Virus record (IMG/VR): IMGVR_UViG_3300012582_000011
Span: 1 to 20,545 of that record
Source: a virus
Strand: one strand, 5' to 3'
DNA: 20,545 bases
Part shown: positions 1 to 6,650 of the stretch, piece after piece
Position numbering within the stretch: position 1 is the first letter of the stretch
Layout of the letters: each line of letters opens with the position of its first letter
Notes under the pieces: model-generated
Told to the model about the DNA's origin: nothing
What the model saw: only the letters and a program-made list of their open reading frames with translations
Databases searched by the model: none
Position numbers and translations under genes: made by a program

Positions 1-2537
1 AACACGGGTAGGGTAGAGCCCGCAGGCGGGAAGGTAGATTGATCGAGCGTTTTGCTGTTGCGCACGGAAATGTTGTTTCCGGCAATCAAACGCCGACTTT
101 CCGAGCGGACGTTCTGCATATCGCAAAAGAACTGCGTGGCTTCGCAGTAGACATCGAAACCGGTTTGTGCGCTAAACCCGTTCTCAAACGTCATGTCGCG
201 AATGTTAACGTTGCCGCCATAGACCGCGATGCCATATAGCGGAGAGCCTTGTATGTCGCCCTGAATGAAGGAGTTATCGAGTCCGTTCGTAGCATAAGAG
301 ATAGTTGTGCCTACTCGCGCAGCCGCAGTCGAGAAACTCAGAAAATTGCAGTCCCAACAGTTGATGTTCGAGCCCTGAGCCGTGCCACCTGACTTAGCGA
401 TCTGCAAGCCAACCGCAGCGAGCGTGTTTCCGTTGAACCCGACATGCTGGAAGTCAATAAACTGGGGATGAAGGTCGACCGTCAGGCTACCTGTCCAATC
501 CAAATCGACAAGAGGATGTGAAGTGTCTTGGGATGCCGAACTGGCAAAGGTTAAATCAGAAAATCTTCCATAACTTATTCCATCCCCTGCAACGATCCTC
601 TTATTCGCTACTGTCTGAGTAATCCCGCTGCTCAAACGCCCTTCTCCGGTTACAATGAATCCATTTACATGTTGCCAGATAAGTTCGTCGTTGATATTGT
701 AAGGCCCAGAAAGATGCAGTTCACGGTTGTAGATAGAAGCTCCGCTAGCATTGGTCCGGCAGAAGTTTGGTCCACAACCATAGGCTGCGTAAATAGCCGC
801 CTGCAACGCTGGCGTATTGATAGCAGCGGTAGCATTTGGAGAGGCACCCCACCATTCCGGCATTACCTTCAGGTAATTGAATCCCCCCGTTAGGTCCACT
901 ACTCCGTGGCCAGAAGCTCCATCTGCGTTGAAGGCAATCTGGTGCATGTCAGGATTAAAAATACCGCCCAGAATAAAGGCTGTAGGCGTTCCCGGCTTTA
1001 GTGCAACTAGACTAAATACCCAGGTGCCTGGAGACGGGTTCGCCGATAGTCCCATTGTCGCAGAAGTTGATCCACCCGCAGAAGATAGAATATCTTCGGA
1101 ACACATTGCACCGGTAGCCGATTGCCCAAGATTCGCATAGCCTGCGCCGAGCGTGCAAGTTTCAGCCGTAAACGGCTGTCCACCAAAGCCAATCACTAGA
1201 CTGCCCGCAATTGTATTCACAGACCCGGAACTCATGGTCACGCCGGTACCGTTATTCGAGGCACTATTGTCTAGTGATACCACCGGACCCATGCCGGAAT
1301 ATTGACGCACCTCCATCATGTGCGTGGTTAATGATCCGTTCGCAGTGGCCGTGATAATGCAACTCCCAGCGCTCGCATTGGAAGCTACCCACATCCCTTG
1401 ATTGCGTGGTTGATTTACTAGCGACTGGAAAACGTGAATGTAGAAATTGCCGCAAGTGTCTTGGACTTGCGTGGTCCGGAAGGTAAATCCAGGATAGGGG
1501 GCTTCAAGCACCACGAGCGTATTACCCAAGGTTACGCTTAGAGCTGGGAGAGAGCAGATCGCCCCGGCCCCGCATTCCACACTGGCCCGGTTAACGAAGG
1601 TAGCCCCACCTGGCGGAGTTACAGAAGAAATAAGCTTAAATGATCCTCCTCCAGAGAAGTCATTCGTTATGTTGGCTGCGGTTAGAAATGTAGAAACTAA
1701 GCACGAATCACTCGCGTTGGTCGATCCAATCCATCGAATTGTCGCGTTCTTGCTCCCAATAGCATTGACCAGATTGTGTAACCCCGTAGAGGCGTCCGTC
1801 ACGCCATCACACGTCATCCAATCACGGGTATCATAGATTGGCTTAATTTGATAAGCAGGCAGAGTTCCAGCGCCCTGCGATACCAACGTAGAACCAATAG
1901 CCACGTTCTGCACTGCAGTAGTCGTATTTAGCGCAATACGTCCCACCAGACCATTATTGCCCGGATCTGGTAGGCCGCCACCTCCACCACCTCCACTACC
2001 AGAGGAGCCAATCGTGACGCCTCCGAATCCATCGTCGACAATTGTCACATTAGAGCCATTCTTTAGATTAAGCAGGGACTGCGACCCGTTTAAGACGCCG
2101 TTGGTCTCCAGCGTAACTGTGTAAGGAGGAAGAGGCGCTGCTGCAGCCTGAAGTGCTGCCGACACATCCTGACTGGTTCCGGTGATCGTGATCAGCGCAT
2201 TAAAACAGATCGGTGGGCCAGGATAGGCCCCAGTAGCCGAGCATAAAGAGAATCGCCACTGGGACGGCGTCGGCGTTACAAGATTGTTATCCGCCATCGA
2301 TACCGTGAAGCGGGCAAAACTGTCGCAGAAGATCGGCACTACAGTCTGAAATACGGATACGCCGCCAAGCAGGTAAGGACCAGCTCCAGGAGTAGCGTTC
2401 TGACCAGCAAAAGACGCTGAGCCCTGGCACGAACGGTAGAGAAGACCAGTCGGGTCCTTGACCTGGCCTGTGACAGTAGTAGCGGAAGCTATTCCACAAA
2501 AGAAGATGAGCGACGTTAATAGTACAAGTATCTTCAT
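1..2537 (-). CDS. Tail spike/fibre with signal peptide and beta-helix (partial, 3' end outside window)
   Basis: The frame is open from an ATG at 2537 to the window edge, giving at least 845 residues. An in-frame TAA lies two codons upstream, so this ATG is the earliest possible start. Residues 1-19 (MKILVLLTSLIFFCGIASA) form a textbook signal peptide. Residues about 20-130 are a beta-rich domain containing CxGSASFAG and SQWRFSLCSATG. Residues about 135-187 hold a fibre-like segment (SLLNLKNGSNVTIVDDG) and a poly-Gly linker. At about 235-250 DTRDWMTCDGVTDAS resembles the start of pectate-lyase-like beta-helices, and PEWWGA with NTPALQAAI near 560-580 is a second such motif. Between them (about 320-520) sits an Ig-like Ser/Gly-rich domain. 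From about 590 onward beta-helix-like rungs continue. The likely role is receptor or polysaccharide binding, possibly depolymerase activity. No Shine-Dalgarno site is obvious. A secreted enzyme rather than a virion part is the main alternative. Confidence 0.8.
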   Translation of the reverse strand, partial: MKILVLLTSLIFFCGIASATTVTGQVKDPTGLLYRSCQGSASFAGQNATPGAGPYLLGGVSVFQTVVPIFCDSFARFTVSMADNNLVTPTPSQWRFSLCSATGAYPGPPICFNALITITGTSQDVSAALQAAAAPLPPYTVTLETNGVLNGSQSLLNLKNGSNVTIVDDGFGGVTIGSSGSGGGGGGGLPDPGNNGLVGRIALNTTTAVQNVAIGSTLVSQGAGTLPAYQIKPIYDTRDWMTCDGVTDASTGLHNLVNAIGSKNATIRWIGSTNASDSCLVSTFLTAANITNDFSGGGSFKLISSVTPPGGATFVNRASVECGAGAICSLPALSVTLGNTLVVLEAPYPGFTFRTTQVQDTCGNFYIHVFQSLVNQPRNQGMWVASNASAGSCIITATANGSLTTHMMEVRQYSGMGPVVSLDNSASNNGTGVTMSSGSVNTIAGSLVIGFGGQPFTAETCTLGAGYANLGQSATGAMCSEDILSSAGGSTSATMGLSANPSPGTWVFSLVALKPGTPTAFILGGIFNPDMHQIAFNADGASGHGVVDLTGGFNYLKVMPEWWGASPNATAAINTPALQAAIYAAYGCGPNFCRTNASGASIYNRELHLSGPYNINDELIWQHVNGFIVTGEGRLSSGITQTVANKRIVAGDGISYGRFSDLTFASSASQDTSHPLVDLDWTGSLTVDLHPQFIDFQHVGFNGNTLAAVGLQIAKSGGTAQGSNINCWDCNFLSFSTAAARVGTTISYATNGLDNSFIQGDIQGSPLYGIAVYGGNVNIRDMTFENGFSAQTGFDVYCEATQFFCDMQNVRSESRRLIAGNNISVRNSKTLDQSTFPPAGSTLPV

Positions 2538-2579
2538 AAAAAGTTAGAAGGCTGAGGCCTTCGTCAGACCCCAGCCTCC
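2538..2579 (-). terminator. Factor-independent terminator after the capsid genes
   Basis: On the minus strand GGAGGCTGGGGTC (2579-2567) pairs with GGCCTCAGCCTTC (2559-2547) across a 7-base loop. This is a 13-bp stem with three G-T wobbles, followed by TAACTTTTT. It ends directly at the ATG of the tail spike gene, so it may partly terminate late transcription before that gene. It also occupies the place where a ribosome-binding site would be. Confidence 0.75.
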
Positions 2580-2607
2580 GGTTCCTGCTCTACGATTCAT
2601 CAGACTA

Positions 2608-3006
2608 CTACATGATCCCAGCAACCTCCACATCATAGGTCTGCGAGTTATTAGTAGTAGCGATGTTGGTGATGTTGATATTGGCAACGCCCCAGTCGTA
2701 GAAGAAAAAGAAGGTCTGGTCATAGAACAAGTTGTTACCCGCCGAGGCTGCATCTCCATTATAGAGATTAGCAATGTTGCTGCCATCAGTAGCGGTGATT
2801 GGACCCACCTTAACGTTCACGTTTCCACGAACACCTGCACCACCTGATTTGATGCGCAAATATCCCGCGCGAGGACGAACAGGCGTGAAGTTACCAGTTG
2901 TAGGTAAAAGCACAGGGACGTTATTGTTCAGGTTGATATTCGAAAAGTAGACGGCAGGAATACCGTCTGCAGACAACCAGTTAGCAATCGTGTTTACAAA
3001 GGCCAT
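2608..3006 (-). CDS. Small beta-rich virion protein downstream of the capsid gene
   Basis: 132 residues, with AGGAG 8 bases before the ATG. I do not recognise the family. The sequence is rich in Asn, Gly, Val and aromatic residues and predicts mostly beta strands (GYLRIKSGGAGVRGNVNVKV; FFFFYDWGVANINITNI), with no signal peptide and no Cys. It lies 37 bases after the major capsid gene and before a terminator. In tailed phages this slot often encodes a capsid decoration (cement) protein or a head fibre, which is the inferred role. A tail or neck component is the alternative. Confidence 0.6.
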   Translation of the reverse strand: MAFVNTIANWLSADGIPAVYFSNINLNNNVPVLLPTTGNFTPVRPRAGYLRIKSGGAGVRGNVNVKVGPITATDGSNIANLYNGDAASAGNNLFYDQTFFFFYDWGVANINITNIATTNNSQTYDVEVAGIM

Positions 3007-3043
3007 AGTAAGTCTCCTGTGCTACTACCGAATTCCACGCTTA

Positions 3044-4069
3044 TTACGTACTCAATATCTTGATCCCCATACGAGGCGCTAAATTCTCTAGCTGCCATGT
3101 AAGGAACATCTGCGAAGTTAGTACGTCTTGATTAGTGGGACGCAGCCAAGGCGTTAAGCGGAAGTATGATCCTGGATGGAACACAGGATGCATATACTTC
3201 GTGTTAATAATGTAGTAGACCTGGGCCGCGATAAACGGGTCATCCAGCACCACTGCATTGTTGAATAAGAAGTGATAACGGAAGCCAGCCTGGATCGCCT
3301 CTCGGTCCTGCATGTTGTCGCCGTAACGGGCGAAGTACGAGGTCCCAGCGCCCATAAACTGCGCCTTGAAGTTCACGTAACGGGTCCGGTCGCCAAGGAT
3401 CAGATCCGGCTCGTCGTAGCCTAGCTTAACGGTCGCATAGGCAGTGTCCATGATGATGCCGGTAATCGCGGTCGCGGTAGTCGACTGCGGAGTTGGCGGC
3501 TGCCAGAAAGCATTCGCGGCAACCGAGCGATCGATACCAGCGATCGTGTTCACAGCGATCGTTGCGGTCGTAGGAGTGGCAGGAGTACCCGCACCGATCC
3601 ACGATTCGATGTCGTCGATATCATTGGCTGTGTTCTGTGGAGTCGTATGCCACAATGCCCGAGAAAGCTTCTGCAGGAAGGATGAGGAGGCAGCCTCCAC
3701 CTTCATCTGGATGATGTCAAGACCGGACCCGGCGTTGCGAATCACGTCCGTCACCGGAATCGAGATCGCCTCGTAGTAGTCGCGCCAGACCTGGTTCGCC
3801 GGCTGGATCGAGTCTGTGACAGTCGTATTCAGAAGCTGTGCCCCGACGTAAGCACCACCGGTTAACTCCTCCACAAACAAGAGAGGATAAATCAGCTCAC
3901 CACCCTTAAACACCTTACCCTTGCGGCAAAGTGCCCAGAAGGTTGAGGAAGGCAGCATCACGTTGTCGGCGAGTACTGGCTCAATAGCCTTCTGGGTAAT
4001 CGCCTGCATGGTGTTGGCTAGAACTGCCGGGGGTGCGTTTATCCCAGTTCCGAATACGCCGCCTGCCAT
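3044..4069 (-). CDS. Major capsid protein (HK97-fold-like)
   Basis: 341 residues with AAGGAG 7 bases before the ATG. Position (after a scaffold-like gene), length and composition fit a tailed-phage coat protein. Features include an N-terminal region with TMQAITQKAIEPVLADNV and a long helix-like stretch, LDIIQMKVEAASSSFLQKLS (about 119-138), resembling the spine helix. The middle is Thr/Ala-rich (PATPTTATIAVNTIAG), and a later segment has DLILGDRTRYVNFK and FNNAVVLDDPFI, typical of the A-domain of coat proteins. It should assemble around the scaffold into a procapsid and be filled by the terminase. The sub-family cannot be named by eye; HK97-fold is inferred. Confidence 0.8.
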   Translation of the reverse strand: MAGGVFGTGINAPPAVLANTMQAITQKAIEPVLADNVMLPSSTFWALCRKGKVFKGGELIYPLLFVEELTGGAYVGAQLLNTTVTDSIQPANQVWRDYYEAISIPVTDVIRNAGSGLDIIQMKVEAASSSFLQKLSRALWHTTPQNTANDIDDIESWIGAGTPATPTTATIAVNTIAGIDRSVAANAFWQPPTPQSTTATAITGIIMDTAYATVKLGYDEPDLILGDRTRYVNFKAQFMGAGTSYFARYGDNMQDREAIQAGFRYHFLFNNAVVLDDPFIAAQVYYIINTKYMHPVFHPGSYFRLTPWLRPTNQDVLTSQMFLTWQLENLAPRMGIKILST

Positions 4070-4087
4070 AGTAAATCTCCTTAGGGA

Positions 4088-4882
4088 TTAAGCCTGCCCT
4101 GTCAGGTTGTAAATCTGGCTCAAAAACTCTGGATCTTCCTTTAGACGATTAAACGATTCACGCAGATTCTTAGGTGCATTGGGATCAGCAACTGGAGCAG
4201 CTCCGACTGGCATACCAGATGGACGGGCCAACGAAGAAGACAGGAGGTCCTGTCGTGCCTTGTCATAGGCTTCTTTCTTAATCGCTTCATCCGCAGCCTT
4301 ACGCTCGCGAGGAGACTTCCACTCGTCATAGACCTTACGCACGTCAGGCACACCACCTGAGTCCAGGTAACGCTTCTCAGCGGCAGTTTTCACCGCAGCG
4401 TCGTAACCTACTTCCTTGCGAAAATCCTCTGGCGTCATCTGGTAACGCTGCTCAGAGACTACATCTGTGATGTATTTGACCCCTAGGCCGAGAGCCTTCT
4501 GCACCTGCACATAGTTGTCGGAGAGCTTCTTGATCTCGGACATGACAGCGGATTCGAGGTACTCGGCAACGGGTTGGAAGAAGGGGTCCTTGCGCCAGTC
4601 GGTGCCAGTAGTAGTGGGAGTCATAACAGTGTTTTGCTTGTTCTTCGCTGCCTCAAGCGCGGTCCAAATATTCACCACTTCTTCCTGCGCGGCAGCCAAC
4701 TTCTTCTGTTCTTCAGCCATCTTGGCACGCTCAGCTTCCAGCTGCTTAGCTACATCCTGTCCACTAGCTTCCTGGAAGGCACGGAGTTCCCCAAGTGTAG
4801 TCTCGAAGCCATTCTGAGCAGTAAACTTGGTATCGTCGGAGAAGTTCTTACGATCCTTGACCGCCTCAGCAAGCGTTACCAT
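4088..4882 (-). CDS. Capsid scaffolding protein (putative)
   Basis: 264 residues; AGGAGG lies before the ATG. Residues about 40-80 form a charged, Ala/Glu/Lys-rich coiled coil (DVAKQLEAERAKMAEEQKK). A Thr-rich linker (TPTTTGTDW) follows, then further charged helices, a Pro/Ala-rich stretch (RPSGMPVGAAPVADPNAP) and a short C-terminal helical tail (LKEDPEFLSQIYNLTG) that could contact coat protein. High helical charge, no Cys, and location immediately before the major capsid gene are the usual signs of a scaffold. No protease motif is visible, so scaffold processing cannot be inferred. The function rests on position and composition. Confidence 0.65.
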   Translation of the reverse strand: MVTLAEAVKDRKNFSDDTKFTAQNGFETTLGELRAFQEASGQDVAKQLEAERAKMAEEQKKLAAAQEEVVNIWTALEAAKNKQNTVMTPTTTGTDWRKDPFFQPVAEYLESAVMSEIKKLSDNYVQVQKALGLGVKYITDVVSEQRYQMTPEDFRKEVGYDAAVKTAAEKRYLDSGGVPDVRKVYDEWKSPRERKAADEAIKKEAYDKARQDLLSSSLARPSGMPVGAAPVADPNAPKNLRESFNRLKEDPEFLSQIYNLTGQA

Positions 4883-4883
4883 A

Positions 4884-5336
4884 CTACCCTCCTAGTTGCG
4901 GTCCACCGGGTTGCGGCCCAAACGGAGTAGCTCCGCTCGAAGGCTGTTGTTGTGCTGATTGCAAGCCTAGTGGAGGATGAACATTCTTTAAAGTGTCTTG
5001 AGCCTTCTCGAAGGCCTTGATTGCTGCATTCAATCCAGTGACTGCCTGAGAGATTCCCTTGGCTGCATCAGCTACCCGATTGACCGCCACCGGAAAGATT
5101 GCAGAAATGGCCTGCTTATACTTCTGCAGATCAGCCACGATCTTCCCAGGGTCGGCATTCTGAAGCTGGGAATATTCTTGGGAAACAGCAGCACCAATAG
5201 CCTCAGGATTTACTCCACCTGCAGGAGATCCAGGCGCAGAAGATGGAGGTCCACCGCCACCAGGCGCACCACCACCTCCACCAATCTTTGACATTAGGGC
5301 AGGCAGAAGCATGGCGGCAATTGGTGAGGAAGACAC
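4884..5336 (-). CDS. Gly/Pro-rich protein with helical core, unknown
   Basis: 150 residues starting at a GTG 3 bases after the stop of the previous gene, so initiation is probably coupled. No strong Shine-Dalgarno site is seen. Residues 18-42 are almost pure Gly, Pro, Ala and Ser. Residues about 45-115 are an amphipathic helical region (AVSQEYSQLQNADPGKIVADL; ISQAVTGLNAAIKAFEKAQD). The tail is again Gly/Pro/Gln-rich, ending GPQLGG, and its stop lies 1 base before the scaffold ATG. The flexible-helical-flexible layout and its place before the scaffold suggest a minor head protein or assembly chaperone, but no family is recognised. Confidence 0.65.
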   Translation of the reverse strand: MSSSPIAAMLLPALMSKIGGGGGAPGGGGPPSSAPGSPAGGVNPEAIGAAVSQEYSQLQNADPGKIVADLQKYKQAISAIFPVAVNRVADAAKGISQAVTGLNAAIKAFEKAQDTLKNVHPPLGLQSAQQQPSSGATPFGPQPGGPQLGG

Positions 5337-5339
5337 GAG

Positions 5340-5519
5340 TTACTTGGTACCCTTCTTGGTGCCGGGCTTAGTCGGATCGTCTAGAAAGCCCATAGCGTCA
5401 TCCGGCTTAATTTGCGGACTATTCATAATCGCAGGACCAGGATCAGCCTTACCTGGATCAGCATTAAGTGGTGATACTAAAGCTGAGTTCTTGAAGGTAT
5501 TCCCCATCTTATCAACCAT
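5340..5519 (-). CDS. Small Asp/Lys/Pro-rich protein, unknown
   Basis: 59 residues. The ATG at 5519 is chosen because a perfect AGGAGG lies 6 bases before it. The frame is open further upstream (to 5648), but that part overlaps another gene and has an unlikely composition. The protein reads MVDKMGNTFKNSALVSPLNA and then a Pro/Asp-rich body ending in TKPGTKKGTK. It has no predicted fold and is likely disordered. It sits in the chain of small genes between portal and scaffold. Confidence 0.6.
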   Translation of the reverse strand: MVDKMGNTFKNSALVSPLNADPGKADPGPAIMNSPQIKPDDAMGFLDDPTKPGTKKGTK

Positions 5520-5529
5520 CTGTATCCTC

Positions 5530-5790
5530 CTACTTCTTCCGCTGTGAGCGGTGATATTCCAGTACACCACCGGTACGGTCCTGCGCGGTCGGCGGCACCA
5601 TGTCGTCGTTCGATGGAAGAGGGTCGTCATCACGCGCCCACTCATCACGGTTGTGCACAGTATCGATACCAGCAGTCTGCGGGCCGACGAGGACCGAGTC
5701 GCGCCATTTGTCGGCGGTACGGTCGCGGGTCGGGTGGCCGGTATTCTGCGGGAGAGTTTCGGGTTCGCGGCGGTCGCGTCGGTCGGCCAC
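5530..5790 (-). CDS. Arg/Asp-rich disordered protein, unknown
   Basis: 86 residues from a GTG 2 bases after the stop of the preceding small gene. Only a distant GGGAG is available for ribosome binding, so re-initiation is likely. The protein alternates Arg and Asp/Glu (ADRRDRREPETLPQNTGHPT; DEWARDDDPLPSNDD) with no hydrophobic core and ends HRSQRKK. The DNA here is visibly more GC-rich than the flanks. Several open frames on the opposite strand are a by-product of that GC content. I do not recognise it. A small head-associated, nucleic-acid- or coat-binding protein is a guess. Confidence 0.5.
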   Translation of the reverse strand: MADRRDRREPETLPQNTGHPTRDRTADKWRDSVLVGPQTAGIDTVHNRDEWARDDDPLPSNDDMVPPTAQDRTGGVLEYHRSQRKK

Positions 5791-5792
5791 GG

Positions 5793-5921
5793 CTAGTAGC
5801 GGCTCCCACGCTTGTGCGACTTCCGAGTGGAGCGCCGTTCAGATTTCTTTGACGCAGATCGCTTCAACTTAGTGAAGCCCGGCTGGCCCTGCGAGACTGG
5901 CTTCATACGTGGATCTTTCAT
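5793..5921 (-). CDS. 42-residue highly basic protein
   Basis: AGGAG lies a few bases before the ATG at 5921. The frame extends further upstream, but this start has the clear ribosome-binding site. Residues 1-20 are MKDPRMKPVSQGQPGFTKLK. The rest is dominated by Lys, Arg and Ser (KRSASKKSERRSTRKSHKRG) and ends SRY. It has no acidic stretch and no hydrophobic segment. A nucleic-acid-binding or capsid-lumen role is inferred from the charge alone. It follows a 13-residue basic peptide gene, and both share the SHKR ending theme. Confidence 0.6.
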   Translation of the reverse strand: MKDPRMKPVSQGQPGFTKLKRSASKKSERRSTRKSHKRGSRY

Positions 5922-5953
5922 AGTGCTCCTATTATATGGAGACGTGAAGGAGA

Positions 5954-5983
5954 GGCGGCTAGCTTCGCGACAAGTCAGCCGCC
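5954..5983 (-). other. Hairpin between two basic-peptide genes
   Basis: GGCGGCT (5954-5960) and AGCCGCC (5977-5983) form a perfect 7-bp GC-rich stem with a 16-base loop. No T-run follows on the minus strand, so it is not a canonical terminator. It could stabilise or process the late mRNA. Confidence 0.4.
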
Positions 5984-6002
5984 CCAATGAGCCGCTGTCT
6001 GA

Positions 6003-6044
6003 TTAACGCTTATGAGATTTCTTGCGTCCGCGTCGACGAGCCAT
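6003..6044 (-). CDS. 13-residue Arg/Lys peptide
   Basis: An ATG at 6044 encodes MARRRGRKKSHKR followed by TAA. AAGGAGG sits about 6 bases upstream, one of the best ribosome-binding sites in the window, which is the main reason to call such a short frame. Nine of 13 residues are Arg, Lys or His. It could bind nucleic acid (packaged DNA or late mRNA) or the acidic inner capsid surface. Alternatively it is a translated leader for the next gene. The shared SHKR ending with the 42-residue protein downstream hints at relatedness. Confidence 0.5.
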   Translation of the reverse strand: MARRRGRKKSHKR

Positions 6045-6060
6045 AGAGGGCCTCCTTCCC

Positions 6061-6081
6061 GCGTCACAAATGTGTGGCGCT
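6061..6081 (-). other. Hairpin just upstream of the 13-residue peptide gene
   Basis: GCGTCAC and GTGGCGC form a 7-bp stem with one wobble around a 6-base loop. It lies directly upstream of the AAGGAGG site on the minus strand and may influence access to it. Confidence 0.3.
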
Positions 6082-6115
6082 CAAATCACATCGCTCTGAA
6101 TCTAGCGAGAGAGCT

Positions 6116-6373
6116 TTACCGAGGTGACGCAGGTGGTACACCAGGCCGACAAGGACCATTTTGGGTTAGTAAGCAGGAAGCTGATTCGTAAAGCAGTTCC
6201 TCATAGGCTGGGGTTCCATCGCCAGTGTCAGCAATCTTGGACTTGTGGAGATCAAACATAGTCGCCACTTGACCGTCAATCGCAAGCTGGACGCCTAGCC
6301 GCCAGTCTTCCCAGTCTGTACCTTGTCGTAGTATTTCTACCTTGTGTCCGCGTACGACCATCTCAGAGGACAC
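6116..6373 (-). CDS. Small conserved-looking phage protein, unknown
   Basis: 85 residues from a GTG at 6373, or 81 from the ATG at 6361; neither has a strong Shine-Dalgarno site, and an in-frame TAG lies shortly upstream. The sequence has a globular look: VVRGHKVEILRQGTDWEDWR, then LGVQLAIDGQVATMFDLHKS, then an acidic helical part (PAYEELLYESASCLL) and a Pro-rich tail. The family is not recognised. It lies between the HTH protein and the basic peptides, in the portal-scaffold interval. Confidence 0.6.
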   Translation of the reverse strand: MSSEMVVRGHKVEILRQGTDWEDWRLGVQLAIDGQVATMFDLHKSKIADTGDGTPAYEELLYESASCLLTQNGPCRPGVPPASPR

Positions 6374-6431
6374 CGTAGCAGGGATTTTCTATAGGATGGA
6401 TAAACCTTCGCGTAGATCGCGTTCGTCGCGT

Positions 6432-6650
6432 TTACTCAGGAATTCGGATCCACCAACGGCCCATGGGATCCTGATAGGTAGCTACCTGAAAAACAATGAT
6501 CTCACCATCACGGCACATCTCTTGAATGCGACGTACAGATCTACGATATAAGGCAGCAAACTCTTTGACTGATACCCAACGAGCAGATGGGTCTAATACC
6601 CAAGGTGGTAGTGCAGTAGTCGTTATCTGGGATGGGATAGTAGTGTTCAC
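6432..6650 (-). CDS. Small MerR/excisionase-like helix-turn-helix protein
   Basis: 72 residues from a GTG at 6650 that overlaps the portal stop codon by one base (TAGTG). After a flexible N-terminus, residues about 25-72 read WVSVKEFAALYRRSVRRIQE, MCRDGEIIVFQV, then GRWWIRIPE. This is the pattern of the small winged HTH fold shared by MerR-type and excisionase-type proteins: a VxEFAALYxxSxRxIQ helix-turn-helix, a (R/K)xGxI turn, then a wing ending W.IP. It probably binds DNA. A longer upstream reading of this frame lies inside the portal gene and is rejected. A DNA-binding protein here is unusual; it could control late genes or assist packaging. Confidence 0.7.
   Translation of the reverse strand: MNTTIPSQITTTALPPWVLDPSARWVSVKEFAALYRRSVRRIQEMCRDGEIIVFQVATYQDPMGRWWIRIPE

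Noticed and set aside
3444-3776. Plus-strand frame inside the major capsid gene
   Set aside because: Shadow of the capsid gene; the opposite strand has the recognisable product and ribosome-binding site.
4515-4930. Plus-strand frames opposite the scaffold gene
   Set aside because: By-products of codon use in the scaffold-like gene, with low-complexity products.
5544-5872. Several overlapping plus-strand frames
   Set aside because: They arise from high GC in the Arg/Asp-rich gene and have no start signals.
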